This document shows, piece by piece, positions 32,817 through 42,420 of a stretch of DNA of 49,260 nt (the stretch's first letter is position 1; every line of letters begins with the position of its first letter). This stretch comes from Rhizoclosmatium globosum (Eukaryota; Chytridiomycota; Chytridiomycetes; Chytridiales; Chytriomycetaceae). A model generated the notes under the pieces. The model did no database searches, was not told the origin of the DNA, and saw nothing but the letters and a program-made list of their open reading frames with translations. Where the stretch lies: assembly GCA_002104985.1 (NCBI GenBank), contig MCGO01000254.1, forward strand, positions 1 through 49,260, in the 5' to 3' direction. The position numbers and the translations under genes are program-made.

Positions 32817-34081
32817 TCAAGCTAGACTCATTTCCACTGCAAACGCCAGTCCCAACTTGACAAATCTGCTCATATGCTCAAAAGAGATTTTAGAGACAGT
32901 GTCACCGGATCCGTGCACAAATTCGGGACCGTCTTCCATTCGCGTGTCAAACAAATACGTAGCAGCGTATCCAGCCTCGGTCCATGAGGCATGATCGGAG
33001 CAAGCATACCTATCACACACAATTAATAACTAACTTTTCACCGGCAAAGAGTCTTACCCGCACTCTGTCTTTACAATATCAACACCCTTGACATACTCCT
33101 TCAACAACACAACCAAAAAGTCTTCCAACTCCTCATCCACATAATCTTGAGACACACCAATCACAGGCACCTTTCCCTTCGGCGTATACCCCGTCTCATC
33201 AGCGTGATACACTCCCGCCACATCAATTTGACGTTGCTTGTAGGACGCTGCCACCTTCTGCGACCCAAGCAGCCCAGCCTCTTCCGCAGAATAAAAGTGA
33301 AACTCAATTGGACGCGACGGAATAAACTTGGATTCAATAAGAATGCGCAAAACTTCAAAGATGGTGGCACACCCGGATCCATCGTCTTCAGCACCCGGTG
33401 CACGGCCCCACCAAGGATTCCTGCATGTTTCATTAGTTAAGAACATAGAATCAATGTAGAGAGAACGTACCATTGATTAATAGAATCTGAATGAGCAGAA
33501 AGAATCACAACGGGTTCGTTCTCCCCAGCAGGTGCAACAGCTTCCAACCTCAGAATAACACTAAACTGTTCCCAATCATGTTTAAACTTGATAGGAGTGA
33601 GTTTCACGCTTGGAGACGCGGCATGCGAAAGCTGGACACCCAATTCATAAAGAAACCCTGCAGCTTCTTTTCCCGTTGTGGACTGGTAGTACCGTGTGTG
33701 AAAGGAAGTGAATTTGGTCAACCAGTCCTCCAATTTATCTGTTGAGATGGTGTCCAACAGGGGCAGGACAGTTTTCTGGTGGGTGGCTTTAGAGGGAGGC
33801 GTGAATCGGGACGGGGGAGGCAGATAAACAAGTGATTCCAAGTCCTGGTCTGTGCGATCGATAAACCTCGTCTTTGATTGGTACAGAGCGAGAATGTCAC
33901 GTTCAGAGAGCCATTCGTTGTTTGAAGGTGTTGTTGAAATGAGTCTGAATCCTTCGTGTTTGAGCGTGCTCACGTCTGATTTGAGGCCTTGATATCTGTC
34001 TGAATTGATTAAAAGAGGCTCTTGTTTGAGGGCGAGTCCGAGGGTGAATGTGGCAAAGGAGAGTATCAATATTGGAAGCAT
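32817..34081 (-). CDS. Secreted M28 aminopeptidase-like zinc peptidase 4
   Basis: Three exons (33471-34081, 33058-33420, 32817-33009; introns 50 and 48 nt), 388 aa. Signal peptide [17 protein letters not shown]. The prodomain [32 protein letters not shown] is very close to peptidase 3. It has lost the intron that peptidases 2 and 3 carry after TRYYQ, but keeps the one between CG and YACSDHASW. Motifs: SAHSDSIN (Gln to Ser after the ligand His), GAEDDGSG (first Asp to Glu), [17 protein letters not shown] and CSDHASW. The ligand residues I can place are kept, so activity is likely. Start codon 31 bp from PPG1. Confidence 0.92.
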
Positions 34082-34112
34082 CTTTTTGTTTACTCGAAAT
34101 CAATTCAATCGA
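34082..34112. promoter_or_regulatory. Very short divergent promoter (M28 peptidase 4 / PPG1)
   Basis: 31 bp between opposing start codons, the tightest pair in the window. A shared or overlapping promoter is inferred from spacing alone. Confidence 0.4.
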
Positions 34113-35786
34113 ATGCACTTGGACGCCTGCATCGCCCTGTGTTGTGCGTACCCTTCCTAACTGCTTTCTACGTGGATGCAGACGCTTACTGTCTCTTGCT
34201 CTGTCCTTCGCCTCGTATCCAATCCCAATCCCAATCCCAATCCCAATCCACTCAACAGATGAACGCAAACTACTCTCTGAATCAGTCGTGCGCGAACTCT
34301 GCGAAAAGGCAAAAGAAGTGCTGTTGAAGGAGGGAAACGTGCAGACTGTCGCTGCCCCATGCACAGTCGTTGGCGATGTCCACGGGTTTGAGTAGCACAC
34401 TTCCCAGACTCCTCCCACTCATCCCCCAAATACAAAACAGTCAATTCTACGATGTCCTCGAAATATTCAAAATAACTGGAAAGTGTCCTGACGTCAACTT
34501 TGTCTTTCTCGGAGACTACGTCGACCGAGGCTTCTACTCGGTTGAAACAATCATGCTTCTCATCTGTCTCAAGATCAGGTGGCCTCACAGAATCACTCTT
34601 ATTCGTGGAAACCATGAATCAAGGGCTGTCACGCAGACGTACGGGTTCTATGCGGAATGTATGCGGAAATATGGTTCAAGCAATGTGTGGACGTATATTA
34701 CCGATTTGTTTGATTATCTTGTGCTTGCGGCTGTAATTGAGGAGTCCATCTTTTGTGTGCATGGCGGTACGTTCAAGGATTATGGAGTGGGGAGATAGCG
34801 ACGATTTTGACCAATAGGGAGGAATCAAAGAGGGCCAAGCAAGAGTGGTATTTCAACCATGGACGCCCCAAACTGACTGCTATTTACACAGGCTTGAGTC
34901 CCTCAATCCACACAATAGACCAAATCAAGATTATCGACAGATTCAAGGAACTTCCCCATGAAGGTCCCATGGCAGACCTTGTCTGGTCCGATCCAGCACC
35001 CAACACACACATTCAAAATCAACGCTTCACTGGCGGCGGCGACGACACAAAAGGAGACTTTCAAATATCGCCTCGGTACTTTAAGATTCTTTGTGTCTGC
35101 AATCCTCTTTTGACATTCCCTTTTTTTTTTTCCTTCCACACATTCAGAGGCGCCGGATACCTTTTCGGAAAACAAGTAACGCGTCAATTCCTCGATACAA
35201 ACGGGCTAGGTCACATTTGCCGAGCACATCAACTGTGTATGGAGGGATACCAGGTAAAAAAAACCCCCCCGTTCTCCTATGACAAGACGAAAAAAAATCC
35301 AATTCACTTAATCCCAATGCGATCACAAAGATCCTCTTCGACGACCTCGTGTCAACAGTCTGGTCCGCGCCAAACTACTGCTACCGAGCAGGAAACCTCG
35401 CGTCCGTTCTCCAGATTGGGCCTGAGCTTGACCGGTTTTTCAACGTGTTTGGACCGTGTCCGGAAGATGCGCGGGAGACGCCGTTGAAGGAGGCGCAGGC
35501 GGGTGCGGACAAGGGAGGGAATTTTGATGATGAGGATGGGGCGGCGGCAGGGGCTGGTGATGATGTTATTCAGCAGGAGGTTCGAAGGACTGTGAGGGGT
35601 GGTGCTGGAAGGCGGTCTAGAGGTGGGGCTGGTGGGATGGTGAGGGATTTTCCTGTTGCGCCAGAGAGGGAGAGTAGTGGGCAGAATTCGTTTAGTAATC
35701 CGGTGAGTTTGTAGTGCTTTAAGTGGCAATGATACGAGTTCTGACCTACATCGTTATTCCAGGTTGTTTCCGAGTTTTTCATGTAA
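34113..35786 (+). CDS. PPG1: PPG1-type serine/threonine protein phosphatase, PP2A superfamily
   Basis: Seven exons (34113-34140, 34259-34385, 34441-34766, 34892-35075, 35148-35253, 35331-35702, 35763-35786; introns 55-125 nt), 388 aa. The short first exon gives MHLDACIAL, which continues through the splice in the PP2A pattern. Catalytic motifs GDVHGQF, GDYVDRG, RGNHESR and SAPNYCYR are present. Features that point to PPG1 are [36 protein letters not shown] and [20 protein letters not shown]1 works in fungal STRIPAK/Far-type complexes. The C-terminal tail is extended and Gly/Arg/Ala-rich (about 35480-35690), and it ends SEFFM where PP2A-type subunits end in a methylatable DYFL-type leucine. 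Confidence 0.93.
34219..34248 (+). repeat. CCAATC hexamer repeat (five units) in the first PPG1 intron
   Basis: Five perfect ccaatc units sit just before the acceptor (caacag) of the 118-nt intron. Low-complexity; likely variable in length between strains. Confidence 0.85.
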
Positions 35787-36144
35787 AAATAAACTTATTC
35801 TCAAGTCGCTGTATTCCAAATAATTCTGAGCTGGTTCTTATTACTTGATAAAGATATCTAGGACTTTTGCACAAGTTTGAGAACGGGGGCAAGTCTTTTT
35901 CCACACTGGTGGTGGTGGTGGTGCTGCTGTCTTTGAGAATCTCGAGAATGACAAGGATTGAAGCAATGATGTCACCTGTCCGCGTTTGGGTGGTGCTTTT
36001 AGAGCCAAAATGGAAATTGGTGTACGTTGTAATAAAGTGGAACCTCCTATATATTTGATTTTGCAGAAAACTAATCAATCAATAAATAGATAAAATAGTA
36101 TTATTTTCTTTCCTTTCTCGATCTGTACCTTTTTCCTTGAAATC
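35787..36144. other. Spacer upstream of the CRN-like gene
   Basis: About 360 bp. A minus-strand ORF (35779-36078) with a Thr run and a short hydrophobic stretch has no ATG start and overlaps the PPG1 stop, so it is not called. No other signal seen. Confidence 0.4.
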
Positions 36145-38613
36145 ATGTTGGAAATCTTGTGTATGCTTGCTGTTGATTGCCAACTCAATGGAAATGTGTT
36201 TACCGTTGACGCTGACCCTACGATATCAGTTAGTCGCTTGAAGAAACTCATTAAGGCGGAGAAGAGCCCTACACTTGACAATGTGGTCACAGACAGCCTC
36301 ATTCTACTTCGGCTCTTCAAACAAGGACAGGGTGGAGTGAAGTTAGAAGAACTTGAGGAAGTGATGAAGTTGAATGAATCGAATAGTCTCGCTGATGCGA
36401 AGGAGACTGAGAAAGAAGCTACGTCTATGTTTTGTGAGGCACGGGGTTCATATTTTGAGATGAAGGGGTTGTCCTTCAAGGCTAGTCACACTTCTTTCTT
36501 TGTTGACCAGAATCTCACACTCGCTACCACTAGGTCATGAGCTCAGAGAAAAGACTGATGCACTACGTTCAATCCATGCCCGACCACCTTTGTCACATAC
36601 TTGTTCTGTCAACCTCACTTCGTAAGTGATGCTGATGCCTTGACTACCAAGGTGCTAAATATCCTAATGAACTTCGAGAACTGTTTAGAAGCGCAGATGC
36701 CATCTACAATAAGAGCACGCGATCAATTCCTGTTTGACAACAACTTGAATCTTGAAAGAACAGAAGACGTGATCAAGTACCTTCAACATAAGATTGATGT
36801 CTTGGCACCTTGGTATTCTCATCAACCGTATAAGGCTCATTTTTTGAACAATTGTTTGGAATTTCGACTCGATCGTCGCGAAACCATGTATTCTCTTGAT
36901 TCGCACGATAATATCAAATTGCTTCTATCTGTATCGGGATCTGGTAAAACAAGACAACTTCTAGAGCTTCTATTTGACCAATTTGGATACTACTTTGTGG
37001 TCGATCGTCAATTGGTTGACTTTGGATCTGGAGACTTAACTCGATGTCTGATTTATTCAGTACGTCATCCGGAGAAGGCCGAATATTTCATTGAGCTGCT
37101 GTATTTTGTTCGGGGTTATGTTTGTAACTATCTTTTCGATCTGGGGTATTCCAGTCCCCACCAAATGCTTTTGGCACAACTTCATCCGAAGGCATTCTTT
37201 GGATGTGATCTCTTTTCGGAATTATTTGACTCCCTTGCACGACGAACTGATATCAATATTGGACGGTCTTCTGCAAATATAAAGCTGTGGTTTGATTTTG
37301 TGGCGATTGATGAGATTCAACGAAGTTTGGAGGGAGAGCACGTGTTTCTGCTCCCTGGCAGTCAAAATAGAAGACCGTTTTTTTCACCTCTGGTATATTA
37401 TTCCAAGCATATGGGGAAGTTCTGTAAATTTATTGTGTCTGGAACCGGGATGAATTTTCTCTACTTGTCGGAGTTGCTCCTTTCAGGAACAATGAAGTCC
37501 CATCAAGTGACAGCGTGCGATGTGATTTCCGATCTAAAACCTCTGGATTCTCCCCAAGCTAGAGAATACATCCGTCGAATTCTTGGAGATAACAATGTTC
37601 ATGCCAACCAAATCGAAGAAGTTGTAAACCAAGTCTCCACAAATCCTTTATTTCTTGGTAGAGGTAGATTTGTGGCGTTTATATTGGATTCTTTTCTGGA
37701 AGGCGACACCTTGGATCTCGCCATAACCAAGTTTATCGATGCTCTTTCTCAGCCCGAAAGATCTCTTTTTCCTCTGAAGTTCTACCTTAGCGATATGAAA
37801 AATAGGCGAAATGCTTTTGATCGTATTGTTGGAGGGGAGACACTGGGTGATGTTATTAGGCGTGGATTGATAGAATTCTTCATGAAAGGGGAAGCTACTC
37901 TTCACGTCAAAGATCAATTAGCATCTGATACCGTCCTATATGGTCTTGGATTTTGCAATGTTGTGGGAGGTTTGATCCAATCAGTTGAATTGAAAGAACT
38001 TGCCGTAATCGAATGTCTTCGATATTTGATACCTGTCTCAGAGCTGATTCCAGATATTTGCATTCAATTAGTTTCTTTTCCAAAACCTCAGATGATTGGA
38101 TGTGTTTTGGAATACTTGGTTGCTTTTGCTTTTGTATCTGAGTTGGATCCAGACAAGGCAAGAACATTGAAGGCAACACATGGAAACTTTGCTAGCTATC
38201 TACATTCAAATGACGAAAATGAGGTGTTATTTCCCGACCACTGCTGTGGTCCTGATATCGTTTATAAACACGAAGGAACCGTCTACATGATCCAACTGAA
38301 GTTTGTAGATAAGATCAGCAAGCAGGAACGAATGAATGCATGCCATACAACTGATCCAAATCGCTTTTACTGGAATAAAGTCAGTGGAGTGCCATTGAAG
38401 GGCTTTGAGCCAATTCGAAATGTGATTCTCCAAGAATTGAAGAATACAACGTGTAGACGTATCGTATTCCGTCATACCAAAACTCAAACGACTGTTGGAA
38501 TGGATGGAATTGAAGTGGTGAATCAGCGTACCAAACCCAAGTTTTTTGACAATATTCATCCATCGCTGTGGGATATGTTGAACAAATTGAGGGACAACTT
38601 AAATAAAACGTGA
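36145..38613 (+). CDS. Crinkler (CRN)-type effector: ubiquitin-like header, P-loop NTPase and nuclease-like C-terminus
   Basis: The header reads from ATG 36145 in frame to 36540. It looks like the CRN N-terminal ubiquitin-like domain: it starts MLEILCMLA, then VFTVDADPTISVSRLKKLIK and a LILLRL segment where CRNs have L-x-L-W-K-V. The body is open from about 36601 to 38613. It has Walker A SVSGSGKT (body residues about 110-117), Walker B FVAIDE (about 233-238), a sensor-like FIVSGTG, and near the end GPDIVYKHEGTVYMIQLKF, a D...QxK pattern of the PD-(D/E)xK nuclease fold. Header and body are not in one continuous frame; one or two very short introns or a frame break fall in 36490-36650. No signal peptide is seen, as in chytrid CRNs. 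Proposed role: a protein acting inside host or competitor cells, or in self/non-self conflict. Confidence 0.75.
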
Positions 38614-38667
38614 TTTATACATGCAGTCATTTTATTTCATCGCGCTGAATTTGTCCGATTTCCACTT

Positions 38668-38796
38668 TCAAAATCTTTTGGCCTTAACTACAATACATAA
38701 TATAGGCGGCAGCGAAAACAACGTATTCAACAGTTTGTCTACATCGTATGAGAGCGTAAGTCCTTCAAAAACTTCCAAGTCCGCAGGAGTCGGCAT
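38668..38796 (-). pseudogene. Fragment of a second fungal transcription-factor gene
   Basis: A 42-residue minus-strand ORF starts MPTPADLEVF and contains LSYDVDKLLNTLFSLPP, almost the same as LSYDADKLLNKFFSLPA in the Zn2Cys6 gene at 38906-40877. The match covers only the linker before the regulatory domain; no zinc cluster or downstream part is present. It is a relic of a duplicated or rearranged regulator gene. Confidence 0.7.
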
Positions 38797-38905
38797 TAGA
38801 ATGAATTCTTTAATTTTAGACGTGGGATTTGTAGTTTTATAGCTAATTCAAAAACTTAAAGGCATAGTTCGATTGCTTGGGATATTCAGGCACAATTTCA
38901 TAATT

Positions 38906-40877
38906 TTAATTGCTCAGTTTCCAAAACAACCTCCAAGACTCCTCACTTCTTCCCTTCCAACTTACTCCCCTCCCTACTTGCATACCAAGCAGCCCCATGA
39001 ATCCCCAAAGATCTTGAACTGGGGCTGAAGCCGCCATATCCGTCGTATCACCGATCGGTTTTACTTCAAGACCCAGCTCAAGTTGTTCGAAGGTGGTTAC
39101 AAGACCTCTTCCATCGATAATATCTTCAATTTCTTTCACCATGGCCTCAACGCAAACTGCAAGTGGTTCCAGACTCGTAACACCGTAATCAGCAACCAAT
39201 CTAAGCGTCGTCTTGATTTTCTGCACTCGCTCCAACAATATAGCTGCATCGATTTCAAAGAAAGAGTACCATACGGGTTGCATTCTGCAAATCACAAACC
39301 AATACACCACTGCCGCTTCAAAAATAGAGAAGAATTCTTGATGGGAACAGATGCGATAAAACTGTTGTGGGATTCTTGGATCCCATTTTCCATTATTTGT
39401 TGTTTCTTCGATACTTGCGAGAAAGAAGCCGACACTGGTGATTCGGTGTGCTGCCTCGATACACTGCACAACAGAATTTACAATGATAGATTGATTTGCT
39501 GAGCTTATATACTGTGGACGGCAAGAAGTCAAACACGTCAGAAATAGAATTGGGCGGTGCAGTATCGAGACTGCAGAATAAAAACCCATCGTTGAAACGA
39601 ATAAGCTCTCTTTAGCGGTGAATGTTTGAGCCAGGAATTGGTCTTCTTCTTCCCTCGTTAGATGCATTGGAAACTGGGATGCAAGGAAATGTTCGTCTGG
39701 AATACACGATCGAAGATGAAATAAAGCATTTTGTAACGTAGATATAGACTTTGACGTGAGTAGCTCCTCTGTAATTGCAGGTGGTGTAGCGTAATGTAGC
39801 TTGATTTGACCAATCAAGGCATACACTCTACAATCCCAATGCCGTACCAACGCAGGCGCAAATATTGCATGAGGGTCATGGATCATTGTCGGGCCTTTCA
39901 TACGATCGCAATTGAGCTCAGTAAGAATCGGATCAGGAGAACAAGCTTGAGCTCGAACTAAGCTCCAGTAGTTTGCCCAGAATAACCGGCGGCGTTCTTC
40001 CTTTTCACGTGCAGTCAGATTGAGATGATGAAGCCATGGCGAATCATCAGGGTCGATGTCCAATCGAAGAGTTACTATCAGATCAAGGCAACCAGTTAAA
40101 AACTGGCGACTAATTACAGGTTGTCCTTTCATATTTGAAAACAAGCTTAGAAAGTAGTAGGATTGCACAAGTTCAAATGTTGGGCCTTGCTCGGCTGCTC
40201 GAATAAGAGCTTTTCTTGCACGCAGGTAATACGAGACTGATATATCTTTCAATCCTGACATGTAGAAAGAAACGACACAAAGGGTAAGTCTGGTTGTATG
40301 AATATCGAGTAATCAGTAAACATTATGATGACGGTCAATCATTGATACCTCAACACAGCAGGTAACGAAAAGAACTTGTTCAGCAATTTATCTGCATCGT
40401 ATGAGAGCACACAGGGGTGTTTGATTGTCTCCTTAGCCACAATTTGAAAGTCGCCATAAGATCAGGGTCTTCCATTTCCATAGCATCGGCATCATAGTCG
40501 ACAAGCGGAGCTTCAATTACCTGTATATACTGCTCTAATATTCTGGCGATGGGGGCAGAAGAGAAGGAAAGCTGTTCTTGAGAAACAAGGGCTGGGACCT
40601 GTGACACAGGATACTGTGGCCAGGTGGTTCCTGAAAGCACTTTCTCTTTCTCTTGTTCTTGATTTTGATCCAGCGACATTTGAAATTGAATCTCGGATTG
40701 GTTTGCTTTTGGACCAAAGAGCCTCAAGTCTTCTAGTGTCTTTTGGTCATACACACACTGGATATCAAGGCGGGCACATCGTTCACAGGGAAGGAAGGCA
40801 AGATCTGGCGCAAGGCGAGTAATGCACTTCTTCTTTCGTTTGCGGCAGGTGTCACAGGAATTGGAGTGTGGTGACAT
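38906..40877 (-). CDS. Zn2Cys6 fungal transcription factor (apparent one-base frame break)
   Basis: Exon 40349-40877 starts MSPHSNSCDTCRKRKKKC and carries the six-cysteine cluster C-x2-C-x6-C-x12-C-x2-C-x6-C (through ARLDIQCVYD), a nuclear DNA-binding domain with a basic stretch. An acidic/Gln-rich linker follows. Near 40420 the frame must move by one base, in a run of C, from FKLWLRRQSN to VLSYDADKLLNKFFSLPA. Intron 40290-40348 then joins VLR to LTLC, and the second exon holds the fungal-specific regulatory domain (LFSNMKGQPVISRQFLTGCLDLIVTL, REKEERRRLFWANYW). The exon total is two bases over a multiple of three because of the break. Sequence error or recent inactivation are both possible. 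Target genes are unknown. Confidence 0.8.
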
Positions 40878-40940
40878 TGGCCCAGAGTTCGAATTTTTTG
40901 TTGTTTTCGTCTTACTAAAATTATTAATATGCTTCGAAGT

Positions 40941-42383
40941 TTATTGCCTCAAAGGACTGTTTTCGGTCAATCGAATGATTCTTGCTCTTCTCCTGGCTGC
41001 AAACACTGTAAATACGAATGCTCCACATCCAACCGCCCCAACACTCAACCAAACACCAACAACAAACTCTTCCGGCTTCGAAAATATCATCGTTATGATA
41101 TACGATGCCAACTCAAACCCATTCTGTAGCGCAAACTCGCACCCGTTGAAAACACCCACATCTTCTTCACCAACCACAGTCTCCTGAACAATTTGCATCT
41201 GAACCATGTCAAACGACCATAGCCCAAGTCTGGAAAACGTTACTCCAGTGAAAAAGAGAAATGCTTGAAGGCCTGGATTCCCTGGAACGTAAAAGCTGAG
41301 GAGAACGGGGAGAAGAGAGGCGACCTGGGACCATAAGCTGATGACACCTGTTCGAATCAGTCCAAGGTTTCGAAGTAGAACTGGTGTCGTGTAAGTGGCA
41401 ACAAGTCCAGCAATGACAGAGAGAGAACGCATTACCGCCAGAAATGTCGGTGTATATGACAATGTAAGAAGGTATGTGATCATTGTTGGGCCGAATGAAA
41501 GTGTTGTGAGATATAGAAGGGAAAGGGAGAGGGAAGCCAGAAATGTTTGGTGGTTGAGATACTTTTTCCAAGCCTGATAAAGAGTAAGAGGAGGTGGGGC
41601 CAGTTCTTCAATCAATATTGGTGGAGTGATTGAAACAGCAGAGGCTGGCGATGAAGTATTGGGAATTGTTGTTGGAGTTGGAAACGTTCTGATACGAGTT
41701 TGAAGTTCTGGAAGTGCGTTGTATACTTTGGTAAGCAGAGAAAGTTCAATAGGGATGCTCAGAAGTGCAAATCCAGAGACGATAAGCATGGTTTCCGGAA
41801 CTGTGAGTGGAATGGCAACCAAGGAAACCGCCAAAGGTGCTGCTAATTTGCAAATCAAGTCGATTCTTCTCAACTTCGCGTTCATAATAGATTGCGGTTC
41901 TTGAGTTGCCATACAAATGACGACGGCCCAGTCTTTTTCAACGGCAATCGTAGAGGCTCTGTTTGCCAAACGGAGCATTGAGCCGGACACAATTACGGCA
42001 CAGAACAAGGCCGTCTTTGCGAAGCTATTTACATCAGGGAAGTAGTAGTATGAAAGCCAGAGTAGCACCGCTGATGTCGCAATGGCAAGCTTTTGCACAA
42101 TAACAGACGATCTCAAAGTAGCTAGTCTAGAGCGGGAAGATGAGGCAGCCCACTCTCCTACGTACGCTCCACATACAATAGATGTGATTGTAAGAAAGAA
42201 GGAGTAGATGGAGATTTGCAGGAGGGACTGTGGATAGATAGTTGCAATCATGATGGCTATACAGTAGAAGTACACTATTAGCAAGGCCCATACCCGTGCC
42301 AATCATCACAGCTTACCAGCCACCCACTCATCCATCCGTGTGGCCCACGTAGTGAAGAAATAGCTTGTGGCAAGTCCAGGCAT
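40941..42383 (-). CDS. Ferroportin-family iron exporter (SLC40)
   Basis: Two exons (42317-42383, 40941-42256; intron 60 nt), 460 aa with about 10-12 membrane helices. Family features: an N-terminal helix with ATSYFFTTWATRMDEWVA, then YPQSLLQISIYSF. Further on are AVEKDWAVVI and RRIDLICKLAAPLAVSL, then GPTMITYLL. The second half has RSLSVIAGLVATYTTPVLL, SLWSQ, and LGLWSFDMVQMQIVQE followed by NGCEFALQNGFELASY. These are the conserved blocks of ferroportin, which exports Fe2+ from the cytosol. The loop between halves (about 41580-41720) is Pro/Thr-rich. Ferroportins are patchy in fungi and mostly absent from Dikarya as far as I know. Divergent from the M28 pseudoenzyme with 37 bp between starts. 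Confidence 0.85.
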
Positions 42384-42420
42384 CGGTGCTTGTGAACGTG
42401 GTTTCTGAAGGCAAGAAAAG
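42384..42420. promoter_or_regulatory. Very short divergent promoter (ferroportin / M28 pseudoenzyme)
   Basis: 37 bp between opposing start codons, with no recognised element. Co-regulation of the pair is a possibility, not shown. Confidence 0.4.

Noticed and set aside
34215..34250. Pro-Ile repeat protein read through the CCAATC hexamers
   Set aside because: The hexamers lie in the first PPG1 intron; splicing with 1-nt overhang gives the expected PP2A-type N-terminus without them.
35779..36078. Minus-strand ORF with a Thr run and one short hydrophobic stretch
   Set aside because: Starts at TTG with no in-frame ATG, overlaps the PPG1 stop and shows no family pattern.
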